Assembly: GCA_015179025.1 (NCBI GenBank)
Contig: WHUX01000003.1
Coordinates: forward strand, 434,001-498,000
DNA length: 64,000 nucleotides
From: Terfezia claveryi
Lineage: Eukaryota; Ascomycota; Pezizomycetes; Pezizales; Pezizaceae
Direction of reading: 5' to 3'
Made by a program: the position numbers and the translations under genes. This document shows positions 42,341 to 53,588 of this stretch, one piece after another; the stretch's first letter is position 1, and each line of letters begins with the position of its first letter. The notes under the pieces were generated by a model that was not told where the DNA came from, did not search any database, and was given only the letters and a program-made list of their open reading frames with translations.

Positions 42341-45300
42341 TCATTCAGCTGGGTGAGGCTTGAGAGGGTAACGCTGGTGGAATAGGGTGACCAGGTCAGG
42401 GGCGTTTTCCAGATCCTCTGCTGGTTGCCAGGTGGTCTCCTCGTCCCCTAGCCACTTAACCTTGTACTGCAGATGCCCGTACCTCTTCCGCGAGTCCAGC
42501 ACTTCCTCTACCTCCCATTCCTCTTCCCCTTCGATAACCACTGGAGGGGGTGGGGGGTGTTTCTGTCCTGGGAGGGGGTCATCCGCAGCGGGCTCGATCT
42601 CGGAGACATGAACAACCGGGTGCCATTTGATATCTTTAGGAAACCTCAATCGATAGGCGTGAGTTCCCACAGCTGCCAATACCTCAAAGGGTCTCAGGAA
42701 TTTATGATCCAGCTTGCGGGAGGGGCATTCTGTTCGGAAGTGCCGGCTGGAAAGCCACACCTTGTCTCCTGGCTGATATCTGGGGGCTGGCAACCGTGAT
42801 ACATTGGCATACTCAGCTTGCCTGGCTTGAGCATATACCAGTTCGGCTCTTAGGGTGGAGTGCAGCTTAGCAATCTCTGTGGCGAACTCCTTAGCTGGGG
42901 TGTTCTCCCTAGCCTTGTGCAGGGGTGCTAGGGAGTCCACGAAACGAGGGTGCCAGCCATAATTGGCCAGGAACGGGGAGGTTTTCAGAGTCTCCGAGAA
43001 ATGGTTGTTAGCGGCGAACTCACAGGTTGCCAGCAGCGAAACCCAGTTGTTTTGCTGGTAATTGACGTATGCTCTCAGGTACTGCTCCATGATCGCATTC
43101 ATTCGCTCGGACTGACCATCTGTTTGGGGGTGATACGCCGTGGAGAGGTGTATGTTGATTCCCAGAAGCTCGCAGAATACCTTCCAGAAGTCCGAGACGA
43201 ATTGGGGGCCGCGGTCCGAGACGACTGACTTGGGGAGACCATGGTAGCGGAATATATGGTTGAGGTAGAGGCCGGCGAGGTCCCGGGCCGAACAGGTATC
43301 ATGGCAAGGTATAACATGCCTCATTTTGGTCAATCGGTCTACTACCATAAGGATAGCATTAAACCCCGAATCCTCCGGCAACCCAGTCACAAAGTCCATG
43401 GTTAGGTGTTGCCAAGGTTGGTCTGGGATCTCCAAGGGCTTCAGGGTCCCATAAGGAGCATGATGGGTAGGCTTAGCACGCTTGCAAACATGGCAGTTCC
43501 GCAAGTACCTTTCCACGTCCTTCCGTTGGTTAATCCACGTGTATTGCCTATTCAAGAGCTCTAACGTCTTAGCCACTCCAGGGTGCCCAGCGGCCAGGGT
43601 GTCGTGGTGTTCCTTGATCAATCGAAGGCGCAGCTCTCCTTCCGGCACATTCAGCCGTTCGAGGTGGTAGAGGAGGCCTTCCTGGATGGTACACTTGGCT
43701 AGGGAGATCTTGGGGTGGCGGCGCTGGCCAGAATCCACTGCGGTGATAATTTCCTTGGCCAGGGGGTCGTCCTCATATGCCTGTCTCACCAGTTGTCGGA
43801 GGTCAGCCTCAGCTTCCGCATCAGCAAGGACATTGGCCGCCAGGTCAAGGTTTTCAGGCTTCAATACCACCTGATTTTGGTATTTTAGCCTTTCATCCCC
43901 CCCTTTAGGGAGATCTCCTGATCTCCTGGTTAGTGCATCTGGCTTACTGCCCACCTTTCCAGGCCGATACTTGATCTTGAAGTTGAATCGAGATAAGAAC
44001 TCCGACCACCTAGCCTGCCATCGGTTCAGCAGCTTAGTGGTGGTAAAGTACTCAAGATTTTTATGATCCGATAGCACCTCGATGATCCCCTTGGCTGATT
44101 CCAAATGAGGCCTCCATTCCTCAAAAGCTCGAACAATGGCCATTAATTCCTTGTCATAGATCTCGTAATTACACTCCGCCGGGGAGTGTTTTTTGGAGAA
44201 ATAGGCCACTGGGTGGAGGGCTCCATTGATATACTGGGACAGGATTCCGGTGGAGACATAGTCGGAGGCATCTGTTTCCACAATACACTCGCTATTGGGA
44301 TCAAAGTGGGCCAGGATCGGGGCTGAGCAGAAGGCTTCCTTGAGCTTCTCGAAGGCCGACTGGGCTTCTGGATTCCACTGGAAGCGCTGGCCTCTTTCCA
44401 TGCCCTTGGTCTTGGTTAATGCTGTCAGTAGTGCCATGATTCTCGAATATCTCAGGATGAACCGGCGGTAGAAATTGGCAAAGCCCAAGAAGGCCTGTAC
44501 ATCCTTGAGGTTGGCAGGGGTTTCCCAATCCTGGATTGCAGTAACCTTGGCAGGGTCCATATACCGTCCGTGGTTATTATCAGGCCCAGGTACTTCACCT
44601 CTTGGACGTGGAATTCGCATTTCTCGGGTTTAAGGTATAACCCAGCTTGTTCCAGCTTCTCTAGCACCTGCCGGACGTGGATTTTGTGTTCCGCTAGGGT
44701 ATCCGAGTAGATGTGGATATCGTCCAGGTAGGCGGTGTAGAATACGTCCAGAAAGTCCCGCAGAGTGTCATTGATAAAGTGCTGAAAAGAGGCGGGGGCG
44801 TTGGTTAAGCCGAAAGGCATCACATTGTACTCAAAATGGCCATATTGCGTCCGGAAGGCAGTTTTCCACTCCTCCCCCTCAGCAATTCGTACCAAGTTGT
44901 ATGCCCCTCTCAGATCCAATTTGGTGAACCATTTTGCCTTGGAAAGCCTGGCTAATGTCTCCTGGATTAGGGGCAAGGGGTATCTGTTCTTGACCGTTAT
45001 CTCGTTCAGGCCACGATAATCAACACACAACTGAAGAGAGCTGTCCGACTTTTTCACGAACAGCACCGGGGCACCTGCTGGAGAGGAGCTGTGGCGAATG
45101 AAGCTCTTGTTGAGGTTTTCCTCCAGATACTTTTTCAGAGCTTCCAGTTCCATCCGGGACATCCCATAGAGAGGTCCATAAGGGGGGGTCTTACCTTCTA
45201 CCAGCGGGATTGTGTGGTCGTATGGTCGATGGGGGGCAAGCTTCTCCGCGGCTTTTTCCGAGAACAGGTCAATAAATTCATGGTATTCCCCCGGAACCAT

Positions 45301-46077
45301 GGATTTCCACTCCTCCTTGGATCTCGTCTTGTTAATCTCTAGGTTCACTTCATGTATGGACAGGGTGTGAGCCTTCAGCTTGTGCCTCCTGGTGAGGTAA
45401 GCGAAAGCCCCTGCTCCGATAAAGCTAACATTCAGAGGTTTTGGAGGCAGTACAACAGGGGGAATTGGGGGAACAGGGGGATTGGCACCGCTGTGCGCAT
45501 GCCAATGTACTACCTGGGTCGGGTGAGTTATTGGGGGTGGCAAGGCACACAGCCCAGTAATGGTGGCCTTTGGATTTCTGCAGTGTTTTTGGCAATACTG
45601 GCTATTGAACTGCAGGGTGTACGAGCCAAAGCTGACCGATACATCGTGCATTCTAGGCCAGGGGATTCCGAGGACAATTGGGTATTTTAGCTTAGTGACG
45701 AACATGGGGAGGTTGGCCTCGGAGTGATCCCCCACCAGGGCAGGCAAGCACGCAATATCGGTGATATCCCCGGAGGAGATGGGTCGACCGTCAATGACAT
45801 CCAGGATACGGGGGGGTTTGAGCTTGGACATGGGTTTAGAGAATTTACTGACAAAGGCTTGGTCAATGAATGCAATTCCTGAAGCTCCGCAATCTATAAG
45901 TGCTGACGTATTGATTGTTCTATCATTGATTCTGAGGGAGATAGATACAACAAAATGCTCACTGAACAAGCGAGATTCATCAACAGCAGAAGAAACAGAA
46001 AATGCAGACAAAGACAAATGGCCTGGGGCAGGTCCCTTGCTAGTGTCAGTAACTAGGCAAGGGACAGGGCTTTTCCC
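42341..46077 (-). pseudogene. G1 pol: protease, reverse transcriptase, RNase H, integrase, chromodomain
   Basis: It is read by -1 frameshift from gag at 46071-46077. The protease has LIDCGASGIAFID, a D-C-G instead of D-S/T-G. The reverse transcriptase has [23 protein letters not shown] and YLDDIHIYSD (about 44716-44740). A deletion of about 4 bp in ITTDG-(I)MDPAKV near 44565 shifts the frame. After it, RNase H ([29 protein letters not shown]), the integrase zinc end (HHDTLAAGHPG, CHVCKRAK), the DDE core (MDFVTGLPEDSG; VVSDRGPQFVSDFW; YHPQTDGQSERMNA) and a full chromodomain (EEWEVEEVLDSRKRYGHLQY, WLGDEETTWQPAEDLE) are open to the stop at 42341. Apart from that deletion all catalytic residues are present. 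Confidence 0.9.
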
Positions 46078-47261
46078 AACTCATTAACCTCCTCAATCCT
46101 GGGCACTGGGGTATCGGAGATAGCGTGGATGGCGAGGGAGCGATTCTTTCGAAGGGGGCAAGCCGCAATGAAGTGGTCGGCCTTCCCACAGGCTATGCAT
46201 AGCCCATTATTCCGGTGGCGATCTCTCTCCTCCTGGGTTAACCGTGGCCTACCTGCGGATAGGTCCATAGGCGCGGCACCACCTGCCACGAGAGAGGGGT
46301 GCGCGGGTTTGTTGGCCGAGGCCGGGACTTGGGCAGGCTTGGGGGTCGGTTGTTATTAGTGTTGCTGTGGTTGGTGTTGCTGTGGTTGCTGAGGTGAGTG
46401 GGTGGCAGGGCGGAAGGTAAGGCGGTGTCTCAACCTAGCTATCCGTTGTTCCACCCTGGATGCCTGGTCGATTAATTCGTCGAGACTCTTGGTCTCTAGG
46501 AGGGTGACCATGGCCTGTTGAAGTTCGTCATTCAGTCCCTCCTGGAACTGCTCGAGCTTTGACTGGTCGTTCCACAATTCTTCTGCTGCCAGCCTGGAGA
46601 ACTCTGCCATATATGTGGACAGATCTGAATTACGTTGTTTTAGGGCTCGGAGGGCTCGGCTAGCCATGCCCACGGCATCGGGGTCCCCAAAAGCCCTGTC
46701 TAGAATAGCGAAGAGTGCCGGGATGCCGTCCAGCTTAATCCCAGTCTCGAGGACATATGGCTGGATTTGATCTACTGCCTTACCCTCCAGCAGGGCAAAG
46801 ACATAAGCCAATCGGTGTAGCTCGGATGGGAATCTGGCTGAGTCCCCATTGAGTTTGAGGTTTACCGAGTTCTTCCAAGCTCGGAGGCGAGCCCTATCCC
46901 CATTGAATTTGGGGGGGGTTGGAATACTTTCGGTTTTGGCGGTTGGTGCGGAGGGTGGGGTTGCCAACATGGCGGCCATAGCGCGGTTGAGGGTCTGGAT
47001 CGTGGTTCGCTCGTTGGCCAGAGCGATGGTGGCATTGTCAAGGTCGTTTTGGAGTACTGTGATTTCTTCATTGGCGGATCTCAGTTTTCGTTCAGCCACG
47101 GCCAAGCTATTGCCCAGTTCGGCCCCGATGGCATCCATGGCCTCGAAGATGTTGATGATCTCTCGACGATAGGCATTCAGTTCGTTCGGTCCTGAGGGTA
47201 TAGGGGAGTTCCTCCAGGTTTGAAACCTGACAGCGGGTGGTGGGAGAGCTGCTCCTGACAT
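46053..47261 (-). pseudogene. G1 gag
   Basis: The preferred start is ATG at 47261 (MSGAALPPPAVRFQTW). The reading frame upstream is open into the LTR, but G3 and G2 homology begins here. About 400 residues: a helical capsid region (AIGAELGNSLAVAERKLRSA, then LDRAFGDPDAVGMASRALRA), a Gln/Pro/His-rich linker, and a zinc knuckle CIACGKADHFIAAC (C-x2-C-x4-H-x4-C) at about 46200-46160. Two consecutive TAA codons (46353-46358) replace CAA CAA in the Gln-rich linker, consistent with two C-to-T changes on the coding strand. The frame ends at TAG 46053. Confidence 0.85.
46071..46077 (-). promoter_or_regulatory. Putative -1 frameshift site GGGAAAA (G1)
   Basis: In the gag frame it reads G GGA AAA followed 15 bases later by the stop. 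Pol continues open in the -1 frame (GKSPVPCLVTDTSKG). It fits the X-XXY-YYZ slippery rule. No strong downstream pseudoknot was confirmed by eye. Confidence 0.6.
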
Positions 47262-47286
47262 GACTGCGTACCAGTTGGTCCAAAGG

Positions 47287-47297
47287 ATCCAACGTAG
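47287..47297 (-). promoter_or_regulatory. G1 candidate self-priming binding site
   Basis: Directly inside the 5' LTR the element reads CT then ACGTTGGAT. The nine bases ACGTTGGAT are complementary to ATCCAACGT at the expected transcript 5' end in the LTR (47592-47600), about 32 bases downstream of TATATATA. This is how Tf1/sushi-type elements prime themselves. No obvious tRNA-complementary TGG primer site is seen instead. Confidence 0.5.
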
Positions 47298-47797
47298 TGT
47301 AATGAGGGCTCCGGGGACAAGGCGACCAAGGGGTACGCCGGGGCGAGGACAGGGACGAGGTAACACACACGTAGGAACGCTACGTGTGTGATTAGGGGAA
47401 AGGCTAGGGGCAAGGGCAAGAGGCAAGAGGGGCAGAGGGCAAGGAGCACAAGACACGCGGAGGCAGTTGCCGCGTATGTCGGAGGGGGGCAGCTGTGCTG
47501 CAGAGTTATTCACGGGACAAGGCAAGACGAGGGGGTGTACAAGGGAGGTACACCTTCGCGGAGAGACAAGGTCCTGTATTAGGTATACAAGACGTTGGAT
47601 GGGGATCCAACGAGAGGGCGGAGAGAGCAAGCTATATATACAGGCTTCCTTCCTGGTCAAGGCCACCGGAAGGAATAAGGTTCCCGAGACCCCTTATCTC
47701 GGGAACAGAGATAACAATGATATCAATCAACAATAACGAGAGTCGGACAGAATCCTGTCCGACTCTCAAACCTGGCTAGGAAAGAACGGTTGTGACA
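47298..47797 (-). repeat. G1 5' LTR
   Basis: 500 bp. On the minus strand it begins TGTCACAACCG and carries the 30-bp hairpin, a TATA box (47632-47640) and a GTTGGATCCCCATCCAAC stem-loop near the likely start site, and ends TCATTACA. Confidence 0.95.
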
Positions 47798-48204
47798 TGG
47801 GACTTCCAGGGGCTTCAGGGTACTATACGGAGCGTGGCGGGTGGGTTTGGTACGCTTGCAGACATGGCAATTCCGTATGTACCGCTCCACCTCCTTCCGT
47901 TGGTCAATCCACGTATATTGCCTAGCTAGCAGCTCTAATGTTTTAGCTACTCCAGGATGACCCGCAGCCAGGGTATCATGGTGTTCCTTGATCAGCTGCA
48001 TCCGCAGCTCTCCTTCAGGTATATAGAGCCGATCTAGGTGGTATAGGAGGCCGTCCTGAGTGATGCACTCGGCTAGGGAAATCTTGGTGTGACGGCGCTG
48101 TCCAGACTCCACTGCAGCGATTATATCCTTAACCAGGTCGTCCTCCGCATATGCCCGTTGTATCCGCAGAAGGAGATCTGCTCCTGGGTTCGCTTCAGCT
48201 TTAG

Positions 48205-48237
48205 CATCAGCATCAGCATCAGCATCAGCATCAGCAT
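48205..48237 (-). repeat. 6-bp microsatellite (GCATCA) in G2 pol
   Basis: Five to six perfect copies encode an Ala-Asp run before the integrase. G1 has no such expansion at the same place, so it is a recent length change in a linker. Confidence 0.85.
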
Positions 48238-50404
48238 GGCTAGTGGCCGCCAGGTCAAGATTTTCAGGTTTCAGTACCACATGATTTTGGTACTTCATCC
48301 TTTCATCCCCCCTTTAGGGAGATCTCCTGATCTCCTGGTCAGTGCATCCGGCTTACCCCTAGCTTTTCCAGGCCGATACTTGATCTTGAAGTTGAATCGA
48401 GATAAGAACTCCGACCACCTAGCCTGCCATCGGTTCAGCAGCTTAGTGGTGGTGAAGTACTCAAGATTCTTATGATCGGATAGCACCTCGATGATCCCCT
48501 TGGCTGACTCCAGGTGTGGCCTCCACTCCTCGAATGCTCGCACAATGGCCATTAACTCTTTATCATAGATTTTATAATTACACTCAGCCGGAGAGTGCTT
48601 TTTTGAGAAGTATGCCACTGGGTGGAGGATCCCATTGACATACTGAGACAAGATTCCCGCAGAGACATAGTCGGATTCGTCAGTCTCCACAATACATTCG
48701 CTGTCCGGATCGAAATGGGCCAGGATCGGTGCTGAGCAGAAAGCTTCCTTGAGGTTCTGGAAGGCAGATTGGGCTTCTGGATTCCAGTCGAAGCGCCGGT
48801 CTTTCTTGGTCAGGGCGGTGAGGGGGGCTACGATCTTCGAATACCCTAGAATGAACCGCCGGTAAAAGTTAGTAAACCTCAGGAAGGCTTGGACATCCTT
48901 GAGATTTGCTAGGATTTGCTATTCCTAGACAGCGGCAACCTTAGTGGGATCCATCCTGATACCTTCGGTAGTGATAATCAACACCAGATACTTGACCTCC
49001 TGCACATGAAACTCGCATTTCTCGGGCTTGAGGTATAATCCGACTTGCTTTAGCTTTTCTAGCACTTGTCGGACATGGATTTTGTGCTCTGCCAGGGTGT
49101 CTGAATAGATCAGGATATCGTCCAGGTAGGCTGTGCAGAACACATCCAAAAAGTCTCGTAGGGTATCATTAATAAAGTGCTGGAAAGAGGCCGGGGCGTT
49201 GGTTAAGCCGAAAGGCATGACATTGTACTCGAAGTGCCCGTACCGGGTGTGGAAGGCCATTTTCCACTCTTCACCTTCAGCTATTCGGACCAGGTTATAG
49301 GCTCCCCTCAAATCCAGTTTAGTGAACCATTTTGCCTTGGAAGCCTGGCTAAGGTTTCCTGGATCAGAGGTAGGGGGTACCTGTTCTTGACCGTTATCTC
49401 GTTCAGGCCACGATAATCAACACACAACCGAAGAGAGCCGTCCAACTTCTTCACGAACAGCACTGGGGCACCCGCTGGAGAGGAGCTGTGGCGAATGAAG
49501 CTCTTGTTGAGGTTTTCCTCCAGATACTTTTTCAGAGCTTCCAGTTCCATCCGGGACATCTCATAGAGAGGTCCATAAGGGGGGGTCTTACCTTCTACCA
49601 GCGGGATTGTGTGGTCGTATGGTCGATGGGGGGCAAGCTTCTCTGCGGCTTTCTCAGAGAACAAGTTAATGAATTCGTGGTATTCACCCGGCACCATGGA
49701 CTTCCATTCTTCCTTGGACCGCAGCTTATTGATTTCCAGGTTAACTTCGCAGATTGATAGAGTATGGGCTTTCAGCTTGTGCCTTCTGGTAAGGTAAGCA
49801 AAGGCCCCTGCTCCAATGAAGTTGATATCGAGGGGTTTTAGTAGGCGGGTTTCTGCCATCACCTAGCTAGGATCCTCTATCGGGGGTAGTAGGGCACATA
49901 ATCCTTTAATGGCAGTCTGTGGGGCACCGCAGTACTTCTCGCAATACCCACTATTAAAGTTCAAGGTGTAAGAGCCAAAGTTAACGGAGACATCATGCAT
50001 TCGGAGCCAGGGGATCCCCAGGATAATGGGGTATTTGAGCTTGGTTACAAACATGGGGAGGCTTTCAGAATGGTCTCCAATGGCACTAGGTAAGCATACG
50101 AGGTCGGTAATAGCCCCGAAAGAGATAGGTCGGCCATCAATGATATCAAGAAGGCGGGGGGTCTTTAGCTTGGCTGTTGGTATCGAATTTTTACTGACAA
50201 AGGTCTGATCAATGAAGGCTATTCCTGAAGCACCACAATCTATGAGAGCTGATGTTACCACTGTTTTACCATTGAATTTAACAGTTATTGGTACTACAAA
50301 ATGCTCGCCAAACAAGTGAGATTCGTCAACAGACATAGATGCAGGAACAGAGAAAGACGACAAAGACAAATGACCCAGGATAGGTCCCTTGCTAGTGTCA
50401 GTAA

Positions 50405-51640
50405 CTAGGCAAGGGACTCCACTTTTCCCGACTCTTCCAGGGTCTCGGATATCGCATGTACGGCTAAGGAGCGGTTTTTGCGGAGGGGACAGGCCGCGAT
50501 GAAGTGGTCCCCTTTCCCACAGGCAATGCACAACCCATTGTTGCGGCGACGTTCCCTCTCTTCTTGTGTCAGGCGGGGCCTTCCTGATGATAAATCCATG
50601 GGGGTGGTGCCGCCTGCCACCAGAGATGGGTGGGCTGGCTTATTGGCTGTAGCTTGGGTCTGAGGGCTAGGGTTCTAGGGTCGAGTTTGTTGCTGGGGGT
50701 GCTGGGTTTTCACAGGAGGCCGATAGGTACTGGGGGCGCTGACCTGGACTCTCAACCTAGCCATGTTTTGCTCCATCTTGGATGCCTGATCAATGAATTC
50801 ATCCAGGGTTTTAACATCTGGAGATTGGAGGAGGGCCTGTTTGAGCTCAATATTGAGGCCTTCCTCGAACTGTTCCAGCTTCACCCGATCGTTCCACTCC
50901 ACCTCTGCTGCCAACCTTGAGAATTCTGCCACGTATGTTAAGAGGTTATGGCCCTTCTGTTTTAGTGCTCGGAGAGCGCGAGTTGCTATACCTACGGGGT
51001 CTGGGTCTCTGAAGGCACGGTCAAGGATTGTGAGCAGAGCAGCAACATCAGAGAGGTTGAAGCGGTCATCGAGCACATAGGGTTGGACCTGGTCCAAAGC
51101 TCTGCCCTCCAATAGGCCGTATACATAAGCTAATCGGTGCTGAACGGTAGGGAATTTTGCAGCATCCCCAGTTAGTTTGATTTTGATGGAATTTTTCCAG
51201 GCTTTCAGGCGAGTCCTGTCGCCATTGAACTTTGGCGGGGTAGGGAGATCTTGGGTTTTGGGTGTCTGGGATGCTTGGAGTGCTGGGGCTGTTTGGAATC
51301 CAATCGTGTCCAGGGCCCTATTCAGGGTCTGAATGGTTCTTCTTTCGTTGACTAAGTTGTTCTGGGCGGTCACGAGGTTGTTTTGGCAGAAGGCGAGGTC
51401 GGCCTGGCATGAGAGGAGGTCTACGGTGAGTATTGTGACTTCGTCATTGGCCCTGGTCTGTTTTTGTTGTCCTTCATATATGGCCGATTCCAGTAGTTGG
51501 CCTAAGGCATCCGCCGCCAGGTATATATCGATAATGGTCTGACGATAGCTGCCGAAATCGGCTTGGTTCATGGGAATGGGTAGAGCTTGCCAGGCTCGAA
51601 ATCTGGCTGCGAGCATGGGAGTAGTGTCTTGGGCAGCCAT
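50405..51640 (-). pseudogene. G2 gag
   Basis: ATG at 51640 (MAAQDTTPMLAARFRAW). It is open through the capsid region (IDIYLAADALGQLLESAIYE, then LDRAFRDPDPVGIATRALRA) to TAG 50675, which replaces Gln (P-stop-NPSPQTQ). It then runs to the zinc knuckle CIACGKGDHFIAAC and TAG at 50405. About 410 residues. Similar to G1 gag throughout but clearly diverged, so G1 and G2 are distinct families. Confidence 0.85.
50423..50429 (-). promoter_or_regulatory. Putative -1 frameshift site GGGAAAA (G2)
   Basis: Same heptamer, phase and distance to the gag stop as in G1 and G3. Confidence 0.6.
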
Positions 51641-51675
51641 TGAGCGTACCGGTTGATCAGGGTGATCCAACGTAG

Positions 51676-52250
51676 TGTAACGTAGGCTCTGGGAACAAGG
51701 CGACCAAGGGGTACGCCGGGAAGAAGGCAGAGGCTAGGGCGAGACACATATAGGAACGCTATGTGTATGACTAGGGGAAGGCTGGGATGGGGGGCAAGGG
51801 CAAGAGGCAAGAGGGGCAGAGGGCAAGGGACACGAGACACGCGGAAGCAGTTGCTGCGTGTGTCAAGGGAGGCAGCTGGGCTGCAGAGACAAGGCGAAGC
51901 AAGACAAGGACAGGAGGTTCGCGGGGTGTGCAGTAGGGTTGCAGAGTCAAGGCAAGACAAGGAGGTGTACAAGGGAGATGCACCAATGTGGAGAGAAGTA
52001 AGGCCCTGTATTGGATATACAAGACGTTGGATGGGGATCCAACGAGAGAGCGGAGGGACGAAGATATATATACATGATTCCAGGTCAAGGCCGTGGAAGG
52101 AATAAGCTTCCCGAGATTCCTATCTCGGAAGCTAAGATAACAATCACCCATCGATGACACCCGAACAAGCCTGTTCGAGTGTCAAAACAGCACGACACCC
52201 GAACAAGCCTGTTCGAGTGTCAAATCAAGACTAAGAACACGGTTGTGACA
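51676..52250 (-). repeat. G2 5' LTR
   Basis: 575 bp. On the minus strand it has two 28-bp hairpins near its start, a TATATATA box at about 52064-52071 and ATCCAACGT at 52024-52032. The internal side begins CT-ACGTTGGAT (51665-51675), the same self-complementary arrangement as G1. Confidence 0.9.
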
Positions 52251-52255
52251 GGAAT

Positions 52256-53409
52256 TGCCATGTCTGCAAGCATGCCAAACCTACCCACCACACTCCTTAT
52301 AGTACTCTGAAGCCCCTGGAAGTCTCAGAACAACCCTGGCAACACCTGACTATGGACTTTATCACCGGATTGCCAAAAGACTCGGGATTCAATGCTATCT
52401 TGATAGTAGTAGATAAGTTAACGAAAATAAAGCATGTGATACCCTGTCGTGACACCTGCTCAGCCCCCGAATTGGCATCCCTCTACCTGGATAATATCTT
52501 CCATTACTATGGCCTCCCAGCATTGATTGTCTCAAACTGAAGCCCTCAGTTCGTCGCCAACTTCTAGGAAACATTTTGTGAGCTATTGGGTATTGAAGTA
52601 CACCTGTCTACGGCATACCACTTTCAGACTGATGGCCAGTCAGAATATATGAATGCTATCATGGAGCAATATCTGAGGGCATACATTAATTTCTAGCAAA
52701 ATAACTGGGTTTCATTGCTAGCTACCTATGAATTCTCTGCCAACAACTACTTCTTTTAGACCTTGAAGACCTCCCTATTCCTGGCCAATTATGGCTGGCA
52801 CCCTTGGTTCGTAAACTCCCTGGCACCTCTGTACAAGGTTAGGGAAAATACCCCAGCTAAGGAGTTTGCCACATAGATTTCTAAACTTTACTCTACCTTG
52901 AAAGCCGAGCTGGGATATGTGCAAGCCAGGTAAGCCGAATATGCTAATAGATCATAGTTGCTAGCCCCCAAGTATTAGCCAGAAGATAAGGTGTAGCTCT
53001 CCAGCTGGCACTTCTAGATAGAACAGCTATCTCGCAAGCTCGACCACAAGTTCCTGGGTCCATTCGAGGTGTTGGCTGCTATGGGCACTCATGTCTACTG
53101 GTTGAAGTTTCCCAAGGATATCAAATACCACCCAGTGGTCCACATATCGGAAGTTGAGCCTGCGCAGATGACCCCCTCCCAGGACAGAAGTATCCCTCCC
53201 CTCCTCCCATGGTGGTCGAGAGTGAGGAGGAGTGGGAGGTCGAAGAGGTATTGGACTCAAGGAAGAGATATAGTCATCTTCAATATAAGGTTAAATGGTT
53301 AGGAGACGAAGTGGCTACTTGGCAACCTGCAGAGGACTTGGAGAATATACAGGATTTGGTTATCCTATTCCACCAGCAATACTCAAAGAAGCCTCGCTCA
53401 ATGGAATGA
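52256..53409 (+). pseudogene. G3 integrase and chromodomain
   Basis: Continues after G2 with NCHVCKHAKPTHHTP and TMDFITGLPKDSG (first Asp). The second Asp motif reads IVSN-stop-SPQFV (Asp to Asn and Arg to stop). The Glu motif [13 protein letters not shown] has lost its Pro. About twelve stops follow, mostly at Gln or Trp sites. A frameshift near 53170 precedes a readable chromodomain (EEEWEVEEVLDSRKRYSHLQ, WLGDEVATWQPAEDLE) ending at 53409. Confidence 0.85.
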
Positions 53410-53588
53410 TATTGTGCCTTTTGTAAGTCATATGGTGGGGCCCATCTAACTCTCATTCTTCTTGTTCTTCTTATTGTTTGGAGTTGGAATCCTTATCATT
53501 ACCTTTGTTGTTATTTCCTATATTGATTTTGCTGGTTGTCATACCCAGGCCTCCTAGTTGTTGGAGCTCCAGTCTAAAGGGGGAATAG

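Larger units (their letters stand above)
41660..47797 (-). mobile_element. G1: youngest and best-preserved chromodomain gypsy element
   Basis: LTRs of 500 bp (47298-47797, 5') and 498 bp (41660-42157, 3'). TGGGA is duplicated at 41655-41659 and 47798-47802, inside the integrase codons of G2 (LKPLEVP before, PWQHLTMDF after). The total of 6138 bp has a conventional layout: gag, -1 shift, then protease, reverse transcriptase, RNase H, integrase and chromodomain. Only three lesions were found: two adjacent TAA codons in gag and a small deletion in pol. LTR differences are mainly transitions. It is probably inactive, but a close relative may be active elsewhere in the genome. Confidence 0.95.
47803..50429 (-). 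pseudogene. G2 protease, reverse transcriptase, RNase H and integrase N-terminus
   Basis: Read from the -1 frame (GKSGVPCLVTDTSKG). The protease has LIDCGASGIAFIDQTF. A TAG at 49863 stands at a Gln position (DPS.VMAET). The reverse transcriptase loses one base near 49308 (ARL.KAKW), then shows NVMPFGLTNAPASFQHF and YLDDILIYSD. Two stops near 48930 (V-stop-E-stop-Q) fit Gln and Trp. RNase H is open to 48295, where one C of a homopolymer is missing. The integrase start includes a run of Ala-Asp repeats from a 6-bp microsatellite, then HHDTLAAGHPGVAK and CHVCKRTK. G1 interrupts after LKPLEVP. Confidence 0.8.
39791..52250 (-). mobile_element. G2: chromodomain gypsy element, minus strand, interrupted by G1
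   Basis: LTRs of 575 bp lie at 51676-52250 (5') and 39791-40365 (3'). GGAAT is duplicated at 39786-39790 and 52251-52255. The polypurine tract (CTATCCCCCCTTT on the + strand) abuts the 3' LTR. Without G1 the element is about 6.3 kb. Order on the minus strand: gag (51640-50405), pol by -1 shift (50429 down to 47803, then 41654-40572 after G1), ending in a chromodomain. Several nonsense codons and two one-base deletions inactivate it. It is less decayed than G3 and shares its architecture, so it is a later relative. Confidence 0.9.
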
